From assembly GCA_018402345.1 (NCBI GenBank), contig JAGYIV010000008.1:930001-994000 (forward strand): 64,000 bases of DNA, written 5' to 3'. How positions within the stretch are numbered: the stretch's first letter is position 1; every line of letters begins with the position of its first letter. The position numbers were made by a program, and so were the translations under genes. A model generated the notes under the pieces. It ran no database searches and had not been told where the DNA came from. It saw nothing but the letters and a program-made list of their open reading frames with translations. Shown piece after piece: positions 28,862 to 37,865 of the stretch. The stretch comes from Terrimicrobiaceae bacterium. Lineage in GTDB: Bacteria; Verrucomicrobiota; Verrucomicrobiia; Chthoniobacterales; Terrimicrobiaceae.

Positions 28862-30642
28862 GACGGTCGTGTGGTAGATTTGGGTTTCAGGTAAAACATG
28901 ATCGTGATGCCGACACAGATGAGGAGCGAGCCAATCCACTTGAAAAGCCAGCCTGGATCGTAGAGGACCTGGAGGGTGGTCTCACCGAGGTCGCGCGGAT
29001 TCCATTCGGCTTGGGAAAATTTGTAGTTGATGCCAGTGAAGTTCGACAGAAGCGTGCCGGGAAAGCTCGCGGGGTGGTTCATGCGGGCGGTGCCGGATTT
29101 CAGCGCGCCGGTGGCGGAGTCCTGGAATTCCACGCTCGCGATGAAATTCGACGGCGTCTCGGTGCCCTCGTAGCGGGGGACCTCGAAATCCACGAGGCGA
29201 ATGGAAAACGGCACGGGGCGGAGTTCCAGGCCATAGCCGATGCGCACGACATTTTTGCCGTCGGTCAGCGAGGTGATCTCGCCGCTTGGCACCCAACGCA
29301 GTGGGGCGTCTGCGGTATCGGGGGAAACGAGCTTGGCTCGGAAGCCGGGGATGCCCATCTCGCCGTCGGGAAGCGCGGGGCCTGGCTTTACCACAGTGGC
29401 GATCTCGGCTTTCGGGAGCGTCTCAACGACCTCCGCCTGCCAGTCGGCCCATCCCAGGGCGAAGGTGTCGCCTTTTTTCGCAGTGCCGCCGGCATAGGCC
29501 TGGCCGGAGCGCTGGAGTTGGTAAACGATGCCTTCGGAAGTTGGGGAAAGCACAAGAGAAGGCTTGTCGTCGCCGGTGGGCGACTGGATGCGCACGAGAG
29601 CGGCGGGGTTTTCAGGCTTGTCGGACTTTGTCGCGGGGCGTCCGTCGCGCATCTCGAAATCGGGCCAGTAGTCCTCGATCGTCACCAGCGCCCCGCCGGC
29701 CGCGAGTGGTTTTTTCATGATCTCCTCACGAAGATACGTCGCCGAGGTGCTGTCGGGAGTGGCAATCACAACCTTGCGTCCGTCTTCGGACAGCGAGACC
29801 GTGACGCTGGTGGGGGTGTCTGACCCTTGGACCACTGGAGCGAAGCGGCCGAACACCATCTGGGTCTCGGTGGGAGAAGCACCTGCGGCGGCGGGTGGGG
29901 CGCGCTGGAGCACGATGGTCGCGAGACCGGAGAAATCCTTTTCCGCCGCGCCGTCGAGCAGGAGCGGCATGTCAACCGTCTGCCCCATGCGAGGACTAGT
30001 CATGCGCAGGAACACGCCGGGTCCGCCCTTGGTCGAGGGCACCAGCGTTTCCTCCTTGAGAAGATTGTCATTGAATGCATTGGCCACGATTTTCAAGTCG
30101 GTCGCTGGCACGTCGAACACGCGCGGGCGCTTCTCCGAGGGGCGAATGGCCGAGGCGTCGAAGGGCATCACGTAAAGAGCGGTATCGTTCGGACTTTCGA
30201 CTTGGATGATGCTGCGGTTCACAGTGATTTTGCGCAGCGGTGGCTTGTCCTTGTGGAGGGTGACATTGCCCTCAAAGCCTGTGTGGATGCCGATCATCGC
30301 GCCAACGAGAAGAATAATGATGCCGTAGTGCGTGATGATGAAGCCGGTGTGTTTTTTTTCCCATGGCCAGCGGGTGAGCGTGACGGCGAAGAGGTTGATG
30401 CAGAGGACACCGAGCCAGACGAGGAACCACGGGGCCCTGTAGATGTAAACCTGTGCGATTTTTGTGCTGAACTCCGACTCGGCGATCGTGGCCGCCGCGC
30501 AGGCGATGGCGATGGTGGCGAGGAGGACGAGGGCGAGTTGGAGCGAGCCGAGCCAGTGGATGATTCTCCAACCGAGAGAGGCGCGTTTGCGGGCCTCGAC
30601 AAGCGAGCGGCGGGCGGCGGGGGTCAGCGGGGCGTTGCTCAT
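28858..30642 (-). CDS. resB: Cytochrome c biogenesis protein ResB
   Basis: A 594-aa ResB/Ccs1 protein, partner of CcsA. Three hydrophobic helices lie near the N-terminus (LGSLQLALVLLATIAIACAA, APWFLVWLGVLCINLFAV, ITHYGIIILLVGAMIGIHTG), a large periplasmic domain follows, and a final helix (FKWIGSLLICVGITIMFYLK) ends the protein. ATG 30642 overlaps the ATPase stop (ATGA), so the start is well supported and the three genes are one operon. Confidence 0.92.
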   Translation of the reverse strand: MSNAPLTPAARRSLVEARKRASLGWRIIHWLGSLQLALVLLATIAIACAAATIAESEFSTKIAQVYIYRAPWFLVWLGVLCINLFAVTLTRWPWEKKHTGFIITHYGIIILLVGAMIGIHTGFEGNVTLHKDKPPLRKITVNRSIIQVESPNDTALYVMPFDASAIRPSEKRPRVFDVPATDLKIVANAFNDNLLKEETLVPSTKGGPGVFLRMTSPRMGQTVDMPLLLDGAAEKDFSGLATIVLQRAPPAAAGASPTETQMVFGRFAPVVQGSDTPTSVTVSLSEDGRKVVIATPDSTSATYLREEIMKKPLAAGGALVTIEDYWPDFEMRDGRPATKSDKPENPAALVRIQSPTGDDKPSLVLSPTSEGIVYQLQRSGQAYAGGTAKKGDTFALGWADWQAEVVETLPKAEIATVVKPGPALPDGEMGIPGFRAKLVSPDTADAPLRWVPSGEITSLTDGKNVVRIGYGLELRPVPFSIRLVDFEVPRYEGTETPSNFIASVEFQDSATGALKSGTARMNHPASFPGTLLSNFTGINYKFSQAEWNPRDLGETTLQVLYDPGWLFKWIGSLLICVGITIMFYLKPKSTTRPS

Positions 30643-33179
30643 GCGGGATCCTTTCGAAGTTGTTGGAGCGAGGCGCACACGGACACCATGCCCACGGACA
30701 TGCCGAGCATCATCGCGGCGTAGGTGGCGAAAAATTGCATACCTGGGAGCGTGGGGACGATGTGCGACATGACCCACGCGGCGGCTTCCATGCCCGCGAG
30801 CATGCCGAAGAGGCCGGCCACCCAGCAAAGGAGGCGCCCGCGCCCGCGGCGTTCAAAGGCGACCATTTGCAGCGAGGCGAGCACCATGGAGGCGTCCATC
30901 CAGTTCAGCTTCGCAAAAATCCCCAGCCCCATCGTCGAGTCGGCGCAGCCGCAGAGGCACACGCCATTCCGCACGACGGCGGCGAATCCGGCATCCGCCC
31001 ACCACCCGAGGAGCATCGCGAGGCCGCCGAGGGAGAACATGCCGAGAGTCATCTCGGCGAGCTTGGTGATCGGGCGCCCGAGGAGGGCGAGCCAGCAGAG
31101 GGCGCCCGCGGAGAGGAACAACGCCAGAAAGCCGTAGGCGGCCACACCTTGGAATCCCCCCAGATACACGATCAACGGTCCCTGCAGCGCGAGCGTGGCC
31201 GAGGGAATAATGAGGCGCCATGGCACGGCCGGGAGCATCGGCTTGGAAATCGGGCGCGCGGCATTTCCCGTTTGTGCCAGCGCACGCCATGTCACGGTGA
31301 AGCTCGAGACCAGCATGAGAACAGCGGCGAGGACGGGATGGATGATGCCGCATGCCGCGAGCGAGATGCCAATGATGTTGTAAAAGGCGGCGATGCGGAT
31401 GTTGGTGTGGATGGCTTGAACGGCCTTGCGGCATCGGGCCACGGCGAACGGCACGGCGGAGAGGTCCGACGAGGCGAGTTCGCCGGTGGCGGTCTCGCGG
31501 GCGAGCGCGCTGCCGGAGCCGATGGCAAGCGCCGCCGAGGCCTCGGACATCGCTGGGGCGTCGTTCACTCCGTCGCCCACGAAGAGCACCCTGCGACCGC
31601 TGGATTCGAGATGTTTGACGAGGCGCGTCTTGTCGGCGGGAGCGAGGCCCGCGTGGACGTTGGGCAATCCATGGGCGGCGGCGGCTTCGGGGCGGTCGCC
31701 GGTCATGATTTCGCATAGCAAGCCCAGGCGGCCGAGTTCCTCGAGGGTGGTCAGCGCGCCCTCGCGGAGTTTCTCGCGGAGCGCGGCGATGCCGGCGATC
31801 GATCCGTCGGCGATGATGTAGACGAGATGGGCCGCCTCGCCTTTGAGGGTTGAAGCGAGCGAGTCCGCCAGGGGCTGCTGGCTGGTGGACAGGAGTGATT
31901 TGTTGCCGATGCGGTAGGAGATGCCATCCACCACACCCTCCAGCCCCGCTCCCGCAAGGAGGTTGACGGGCACAGGCATGGCGCCCGCCATGCGAAACGC
32001 CCTCGCCACGGGGTGTGTGCTGGAGGCCTCGAGGCGCGCCACGGCGTTCAGCAACCGCTGGCGGTCGATGCCCGGCGCCTCGACAAAATCGACGCGTTCC
32101 AGCTCCTCCTCGCCCAGTGTGCCTGTTTTGTCGAAGACCACGGTGTCGACCTGCGAGAGTTTTTCCACAAGGTCGCCGTCTCTCGGCACAATGCCGCGCT
32201 TCGCGAGAGCGGCGAGGGCGGACCAGATGCCCACCGGCGTTGCAAGTCCCATCGAGCACGGGCAGGCGACCAGAACGACAGCGAGGCCGTTGAACACGCC
32301 GACGATCCAGCTTTCCCGCCATGTCCAAAACGCAAAGGTTGCCGCCGAGACGGCGAGGACCGAAGGAAGGAACCACGCCACCAGGCGGTCGGCCTCGCGT
32401 TGCAGGCGGGACGGGCGCGACTGGGCTTCACGCACCGTGTCGAGGATGCCGTCGAGGCGGCGTTCGTTGCCTGCCACGGTGGCCTCGATCGTGAGCATGC
32501 CATCCAATGAATACCCGCCTGCAAAAACACGGTCGCCTGGGCGTTTGACGACAGGGAACGGCTCGCCGGTGAGGGCTGTCTCCCGCACAAAGGCGGTGCC
32601 CTCGAGCACAATACCATCCGCCGGCACTGGAGACCCCGCACGCACGACAAGGCGGTCGCCGGCCTCGATGGTCGAGGCGTTGACCGTCTCGGTCGAGCCG
32701 CAGCAGGTGAGGCGCTCGCAGGTTTCAAACTCGCGACCGAGAGCCTTCGCCGCCTCGAGGGCGGCTTGGCGGCGGCGCTCGCCGACAAGTTTTCCGAACA
32801 TGGAAATCGCCACAAGAATAGCGACGACCTCGTAGTAGATGCTGCCGTAGCCTGTGAGAGTCGAGTGGACGGAGACACCAAACGCGGCGGCGATGCCCGC
32901 GAGGAAGAGTTGGTCGATGACGATGCGGCCGTGGCGTGCCGCCTCCCATGCTTCGCGAAGGATCGGGAGGCCCGCCAGCAGGAACACAGCCAGCGCCGAG
33001 GCGGCGAGCACTCCGTGGATCACCCAGCGTGACGACGGGTCCGGCGGCGAGAGGTTCACCGCTAGGCTGAAGATCATGGATTGACCAGCGACCAGCGCCG
33101 CGATGGCCAGACGCGTCCACTCGCCCGCGCCACGGGTGGCGGCGGTTGGTGGATTCGAACATGCGCAGCAGGTGGACAT
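30639..33179 (-). CDS. Cu+-type P1B ATPase with a C-terminal membrane extension
   Basis: An 846-aa metal-transporting ATPase. Core motifs are TGEPFPV, the metal site ACPCSMGLATP in the fourth core helix, DKTGTLGE (phosphorylated Asp), the THPVARAF His-Pro motif, GDGVNDAPAMSEA, and in the last core helices YN (AAFYNIIG) and MxxSS (LMLVSSFTV), a copper signature. The N-terminal HMA domain is absent; instead there is a short CCAC segment. After the core, about 200 extra residues add some six hydrophobic helices with a VCLCGC motif. Operon with resB/ccsA suggests copper supply to, or export linked with, cytochrome assembly. Confidence 0.9.
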   Translation of the reverse strand: MSTCCACSNPPTAATRGAGEWTRLAIAALVAGQSMIFSLAVNLSPPDPSSRWVIHGVLAASALAVFLLAGLPILREAWEAARHGRIVIDQLFLAGIAAAFGVSVHSTLTGYGSIYYEVVAILVAISMFGKLVGERRRQAALEAAKALGREFETCERLTCCGSTETVNASTIEAGDRLVVRAGSPVPADGIVLEGTAFVRETALTGEPFPVVKRPGDRVFAGGYSLDGMLTIEATVAGNERRLDGILDTVREAQSRPSRLQREADRLVAWFLPSVLAVSAATFAFWTWRESWIVGVFNGLAVVLVACPCSMGLATPVGIWSALAALAKRGIVPRDGDLVEKLSQVDTVVFDKTGTLGEEELERVDFVEAPGIDRQRLLNAVARLEASSTHPVARAFRMAGAMPVPVNLLAGAGLEGVVDGISYRIGNKSLLSTSQQPLADSLASTLKGEAAHLVYIIADGSIAGIAALREKLREGALTTLEELGRLGLLCEIMTGDRPEAAAAHGLPNVHAGLAPADKTRLVKHLESSGRRVLFVGDGVNDAPAMSEASAALAIGSGSALARETATGELASSDLSAVPFAVARCRKAVQAIHTNIRIAAFYNIIGISLAACGIIHPVLAAVLMLVSSFTVTWRALAQTGNAARPISKPMLPAVPWRLIIPSATLALQGPLIVYLGGFQGVAAYGFLALFLSAGALCWLALLGRPITKLAEMTLGMFSLGGLAMLLGWWADAGFAAVVRNGVCLCGCADSTMGLGIFAKLNWMDASMVLASLQMVAFERRGRGRLLCWVAGLFGMLAGMEAAAWVMSHIVPTLPGMQFFATYAAMMLGMSVGMVSVCASLQQLRKDPA

Positions 33180-33279
33180 GGGCGTCACACGCTACTGGCG
33201 GGCCGGTGATTTTCAAGCACCACCGAACGGGTGTGTGCTTGGCACGGCAGGGGCGGTTGCGTTAGGCAACGGGTATTGC

Positions 33280-34212
33280 ATGACGCCGTTCGGGATTGTT
33301 TTGCCTGTTTTTCTGGTGCTCGGCGCGGGATACGCGTTGCGGCGGTTGGGCGTTTTCACCGAGGAGGGGGACAGGTCGTTGCTTGGCGTGTTGGTGAAGC
33401 TCTTTGTGCCCTGCCTGGCGCTGGATGTGATCGTCGGCAACGAGGCGTTGTTGCGCCCCTCGAACTGGCTTTTCCCGCCGCTGGCGGGCTTCGCGATCGC
33501 CGTGATGGGGTATGGGGTTTGTCTCGGAGCGGGAAAATTGTTTTTTCGCGGGCAGGAAACGGCCCGCACGTTCGCCTCGGTGGCGGGGTTGCAAAACTAC
33601 TCCTACATCCCGCTGCCGCTGTGCCAGGCGCTTTTCGACCGCGAGGTGGTCGGGGTGCTGTTTGCCTTCAACCTTGGGGTGGAAGTGGCGATGTGGACGC
33701 TCGGCGTGGCATTGTTCCCCGGTGGGCGGATACGTGGAAGGTGGCGCTCGATTTTGCTCAATCCGCCGGTGCTGGCCGTGGTCGCCGCCCAGATTCTGAA
33801 TGTGCTTGGCGCCTCGGCATTGTTCCCTCAGGCGCTTGACGTGGCACTGCACATGCTCGGGCTTTGCGCTGTGCCTGTGGGCTTGGTGGTCACAGGGGCC
33901 GTGCTGGCGGACCACATGAACCCCGGCATCCTCCGCTCGGGGTGGGCTGGGATGGCGTTGGGATTGGTTCTCCGGTTGGGATTTCTTCCGCTGTTGATTC
34001 TCTTGGCGGCGGTGTGGTTGCCGGTGGATCTGGCGTTGAAAAAAGTCCTCGTTGTGCAATCCGCGATGCCGGCGGCGGTGTTTCCGGTGGTGCTTGCGAA
34101 AATGCACGGCGGCGACATGCCGGTGGCTTTGCGTGTTGTTTTTGCAACGTCGATTCCAGCCTTGGTGACGATTCCTCTCTGGCTGGAGTGGGCGATGCGC
34201 TTTGTGGAGTGA
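33280..34212 (+). CDS. AEC-family transporter
   Basis: A 310-aa membrane protein of the auxin-efflux-carrier (AEC) family, with two bundles of about five helices. It begins FGIVLPVFLVLGAGYALRRL, has the family stretch VAGLQNYSYIPLPLCQALF in the first bundle and VVQSAMPAAVFPVVLAKMHG in the last. Members export or import malonate, malate or similar organic acids; the substrate is unknown. ATG 33280 starts directly before the first helix. Confidence 0.88.
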   Translation: MTPFGIVLPVFLVLGAGYALRRLGVFTEEGDRSLLGVLVKLFVPCLALDVIVGNEALLRPSNWLFPPLAGFAIAVMGYGVCLGAGKLFFRGQETARTFASVAGLQNYSYIPLPLCQALFDREVVGVLFAFNLGVEVAMWTLGVALFPGGRIRGRWRSILLNPPVLAVVAAQILNVLGASALFPQALDVALHMLGLCAVPVGLVVTGAVLADHMNPGILRSGWAGMALGLVLRLGFLPLLILLAAVWLPVDLALKKVLVVQSAMPAAVFPVVLAKMHGGDMPVALRVVFATSIPALVTIPLWLEWAMRFVE

Positions 34213-34234
34213 GCGGAGGGAGGGCTTCCGCCAA

Positions 34235-35132
34235 TCAGGCGCGAGGTGCCGGAGAGGCGAATGCCTTGGTGAAGGAGATCCAGACTTTGTGGCGGGGGAC
34301 TTTGATGTTTTCGCCCAGTGGGTGGGCGGCGACGAGGTCGAGGGTTTGGCGGGCGAGGTCGAGCGGCAGGAGGCAGGCGGCTCGGAGGGTGCGCGGGCGC
34401 ATGGCGGCGGCGTAGGGTGTCGCCCGCGGCGAGCCACTCGCGCACGCGTTGCATTTCGGTGTAGAAGCGCTCGTCGGGGATGTAGACCCTGCCGGCATCC
34501 GCGTCGCGGCGGCGGTCGCGGAGGATGTTGACGAGTTGTAGAGCTTCGCCGAAGCGGCGGGCCACAGGTAGGAGGTCCTGCTCGGGGAGTGTCGAGCAGT
34601 CGGGAATGTGGCGCAGGCACAAGCGGGCCCAGAATTCGCCCACGCTGCCTGCCACGAGGCCGATGTAACGGTCGAGTTCCTCGGGACTGAGCGGCGGGGC
34701 GGGCAGCGTGCCCGGCTCCGTAGAGAACCGCTCCACGTCGAAGAGTTGACCCTCCAAAATAATGCGCCAGACGGAGCGGATGTCATCTGCCTCAGGGAGC
34801 GAATTCAATGCTTCGAGAAGCGAAGGGAGGCGCAGGACGAGTTCGGCGTCGGTGCCCTCCAGACCGAGGTCGGGAATTGTTTCGAGAAAGGATTCCGGCA
34901 GCGAGCGGAGGAGTGCCGAGCGTTGGAAGGCGGGGGCGGTGGAGGCGTCGGCGATGGTGTCCGAGGCGCGAGCGAGGAGGTAGGCGAGCGAGAGCGTGGG
35001 GCGGATGCGTTTCGGAAGAATGCGAAGCGAGAGCTGAAATGAGCGCGCCGCTTTCTTGAGAAGGGCCTCGAAGGCGTAGGTGTCGAGCAGTGCTGGAAGA
35101 ACGGGGCCGGCGTGGCGTGGAGCGGGGATCAC
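34235..35132 (-). CDS. Squalene/phytoene synthase family protein, interrupted by a 1-bp frameshift
   Basis: Head-to-head prenyltransferase acting on farnesyl or geranylgeranyl diphosphate. From GTG 35132 (overlapping the alpha-E stop as GTGA) the frame shows LARASDTIADAS (first DxxxD) and LVNILRDRRRDADAGRVYIP (second motif). After REWLAAGDT near 34420 the remaining AAAMRPRTLRAACLLPLDLA and VPRHKVWISFTKAF are in another frame. Removing one base of the GGG run at 34415-34417 restores 298 aa, the usual size. All active-site residues lie before the break. Without hpnC/D/E or carotenoid genes nearby, the product cannot be assigned. Confidence 0.85.
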
Positions 35133-36085
35133 AATCGGAAATACTCCTCGGCGATGGCGGCCGAGATGTCATTCAGGCGGGCTTGTGTCTGGTCGAGATA
35201 TTCGTGGAGGCCGGTCTTGAAGATGCTGTCGCCGTTTGTGAAATCGAGGTTCGAGCGGAGCATGCCGGAAAGGCGCTCGGCTTCGTTTTTGAAATGCCCG
35301 CGGTCGGTGCCCGAGACGCTGTGGAGGGCCTGGTCGAGGGAGTCCACGCAGAAGCGGATCGAGCGGGGGAAGGTATCGTGGAGCACGAGAAACCCAGCGA
35401 CATCCCAGCTGGTGACTCGGCCGTGGAAAATCTTGAAGTAGGCTTCCATGGCGCTGCAGGAGCGGAGGACGGCGTTCCACTGGGTGATGTCCACGTTGCC
35501 GCCGACCTGCTCGCCGCTGGGCAGGAGGACATGGTATTTGATATCGAGGACGCGGGAGGTCGAGTCGGCGCGTTCGATGAATTTGCCCGCCTGGAGGAAT
35601 TGCCAGCCCTCGCCGTGCGTCATGGTGGCGTCGGTGGTGCCTTGAAAGCTGTGGAGGCTATCGACGAGCGAGCGGTAGAAATCGATGGGGCTTTCCTTGT
35701 GGGCCGCACGGGCGCTGTCGCTGCGGAGATATAGATACAGCCTGTTCAGAAGCTCCCACATTTCGCTCGAGATCTGCTCGCGCACGGTGCGGGCGTTTTC
35801 GCGGACGATGGTGATGCAGGTGAGAATCGAGTTCGGGTTCGATCGCTCGAAGGTGATGAAATCCATCACGGCATCGGCGCTGAATGTTTTGTGGATGCTG
35901 TGGAAGAGTTCCTGGTCGAGAAGGGTGGCGAGGATCGGCTCCCACTGCTGGCGGAGTCGGCCGCCGAGTTGGTCCTCGTTGTCGAGTTCGAGCTGGATGT
36001 TTACATCGAGGACGCGGGCACTGGTCTCGGCGCGCTCGATATAGCGGCTCATCCAGTAGCAGGAATCGGCGACGCGGCTCAGCAT
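35129..36085 (-). CDS. Alpha-E domain protein
   Basis: A 318-aa all-helical protein of the alpha-E family. It starts [20 protein letters not shown] (the hallmark), with [35 protein letters not shown] and [20 protein letters not shown] following. Alpha-E proteins occur with circularly permuted ATP-grasp enzymes and often transglutaminases; a role in an uncharacterised peptide-ligase pathway has been proposed. The start overlaps the ATP-grasp stop by 7 bp. Confidence 0.92.
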   Translation of the reverse strand: MLSRVADSCYWMSRYIERAETSARVLDVNIQLELDNEDQLGGRLRQQWEPILATLLDQELFHSIHKTFSADAVMDFITFERSNPNSILTCITIVRENARTVREQISSEMWELLNRLYLYLRSDSARAAHKESPIDFYRSLVDSLHSFQGTTDATMTHGEGWQFLQAGKFIERADSTSRVLDIKYHVLLPSGEQVGGNVDITQWNAVLRSCSAMEAYFKIFHGRVTSWDVAGFLVLHDTFPRSIRFCVDSLDQALHSVSGTDRGHFKNEAERLSGMLRSNLDFTNGDSIFKTGLHEYLDQTQARLNDISAAIAEEYFRL

Positions 36086-37533
36086 GGGGCCTCCTCGCTG
36101 TCGAGCACCCAGGTGTCCTTGCTGCCGCCGCCTTGCGACGAGTTCACGACGAGCGACCCCTTGCGCATGGCGACGCGGGTGAGGCCGCCGGGGATGATTT
36201 TCACGGATTCGCCCATGAGGATGTAGGGGCGGAGGTCGATGTGGCGGCCCTCGAAGGAGCCGTCGACATAGCACGGCGAGCGCGAGAGGCTGATCACGGG
36301 CTGCGCGATATAGCCGCGGGGGTCGGCTTCGATGGCGGCGCGGAATTTGGCGACCTCCTCGCGGCTGGCCTGCGGACCAATCATCATGCCGTAACCGCCG
36401 CTTTCGTTCGCGGCCTTGATGACGAGGTTTTCAAGGTTTTCGAGGATGTATTTGCGGTCGCTGTCCACGGCGGAGAGGTAGGTTTCGACGTTTGGAAGGA
36501 TCGGATCCTCGCCGAGGTAGAATTTGATCATCGCCGGCACGTAGTAGTAGGTCACCTTGTCATCCGCCACACCGGTGCCGAGGGCGTTGGCGAGATTCAC
36601 ATTTCCCTCGCGGTAGGCGTTCACGATGCCCGGCACGCCGAGCACGGAGTCCTTGCGGAAGACAGTGGGGTCGAGGAAGTCGTCATCGACGCGGCGGTAG
36701 ATGACATCGACCTGCTTCAGGCCCTTTGTGGTCTTCATGTAGACCTTTGCGTCGTTCACCACGAGGTCTTGGCTGACGACGATCTCGATGCCCATCGCAC
36801 GGGCGAGGAACGAATGCTCGAAATAGGCCGAGTTGTAGATGCCGGGGGTGAGAACCACAACGGTGGGGTCGGGGTTTCCATGAGGGGCGACATGGCGCAG
36901 GGCGGCGAGAAGTTCCTGCGGGTAGCCATCCACCGGCCGCACGGGATGCCGGCGGAAGAGTTTCGGGAACACGCGCTTCATGGCTTGGCGGTTCTCCAGC
37001 ATGTAGGAGACGCCGGAGGGGCAGCGGCCGTTGTCCTCGAGCACGAGGTAGCGGCCATCGCCGTCGCGGATCATGTCCGAGCCACAGATGTGGATGTAGA
37101 TGTCGTGGGGGACATCCATGCCCACGAGTTCGGGCCGGTAGTGCTTGGCGGTGCGGATGATTTCCAGCGGGATCACGCCCTCCTTCACGATGCGTTGGTC
37201 GTGGTAGATGTCGTGGAGGAAGAGATTCAACGCGCGGAGGCGTTGTTCGAGGCCGCGCTCGATATGGCGCCACTCGTCCGCGGGAATGATGCGAGGCACG
37301 AGATCGAACGGCATGATGCGCTCTGTGCCTTCATCGCCGCTGTAAACGGTGAAGGTGATGCCTTGGTTCAAATAGGTCTGCTCGGCCAACGAGCGCTTCA
37401 ACTCGAAGGCTGCGCGGTCCATTTCCGAAAAACGCTCGAGGAGGGACTTGTAATGCGGCCGGACTGACCCGTCGGCATGGAACATCTCGTCGTAAAAACC
37501 GCCCGTGTCGTAGCTCTGAAAAAACCCTGACAT
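36079..37533 (-). CDS. Circularly permuted type 2 ATP-grasp protein
   Basis: A 484-aa member of the DUF404/DUF407 ATP-grasp group, predicted to ligate amines or peptides using ATP. Visible family regions: [81 protein letters not shown], and [19 protein letters not shown] for the nucleotide-binding lysine region. The ATG at 37533 has AAAGGA immediately before it, which is too close; a TTG at 37548 (five codons earlier) is an alternative. It is the first gene of ATP-grasp > alpha-E > squalene/phytoene synthase. Confidence 0.92.
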   Translation of the reverse strand: MSGFFQSYDTGGFYDEMFHADGSVRPHYKSLLERFSEMDRAAFELKRSLAEQTYLNQGITFTVYSGDEGTERIMPFDLVPRIIPADEWRHIERGLEQRLRALNLFLHDIYHDQRIVKEGVIPLEIIRTAKHYRPELVGMDVPHDIYIHICGSDMIRDGDGRYLVLEDNGRCPSGVSYMLENRQAMKRVFPKLFRRHPVRPVDGYPQELLAALRHVAPHGNPDPTVVVLTPGIYNSAYFEHSFLARAMGIEIVVSQDLVVNDAKVYMKTTKGLKQVDVIYRRVDDDFLDPTVFRKDSVLGVPGIVNAYREGNVNLANALGTGVADDKVTYYYVPAMIKFYLGEDPILPNVETYLSAVDSDRKYILENLENLVIKAANESGGYGMMIGPQASREEVAKFRAAIEADPRGYIAQPVISLSRSPCYVDGSFEGRHIDLRPYILMGESVKIIPGGLTRVAMRKGSLVVNSSQGGGSKDTWVLDSEEAPC

Positions 37534-37865
37534 TCCTTTAGTCAACAATCACCAAAAGCGGCTCATTCTGGAAAGGGAAAAGTGGTTGGCTTGGAATTTC
37601 ATCCACGCCGCCGCCGGGAATGCTTTTGTAGCCGGTGCTCATGGAGCGGCACGACAGGGGGGGCGGATGCCGCTTTGGTTGCCTTCGAAAACGTCGTGGG
37701 CGTGGGCCAGCCCCCGGCTGTCAAAGGCCATGCCGATGGCAACCTGCGCGTTGACTCAAAAGTCCATGACACCGGAGACGGTCCGAGAAGGTGGGAGTGA
37801 CGGCTGGTGCCAGAATGCGCTTTGAGAAGCGCGGGGGCGCGTGTTTATTGGCCGGCCGTTCACGT
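37534..37865. other. Intergenic region between divergent genes
   Basis: This 330-base gap separates the divergent ATP-grasp and tgt genes and must hold both promoters. No convincing -35/-10 pair, preQ1-like riboswitch pseudoknot or small gene was found by eye. Confidence 0.5.

Noticed and set aside
37534-37865. preQ1 riboswitch before tgt
   Set aside because: No hairpin with an A-rich tail complementary to a ribosome site could be recognised.
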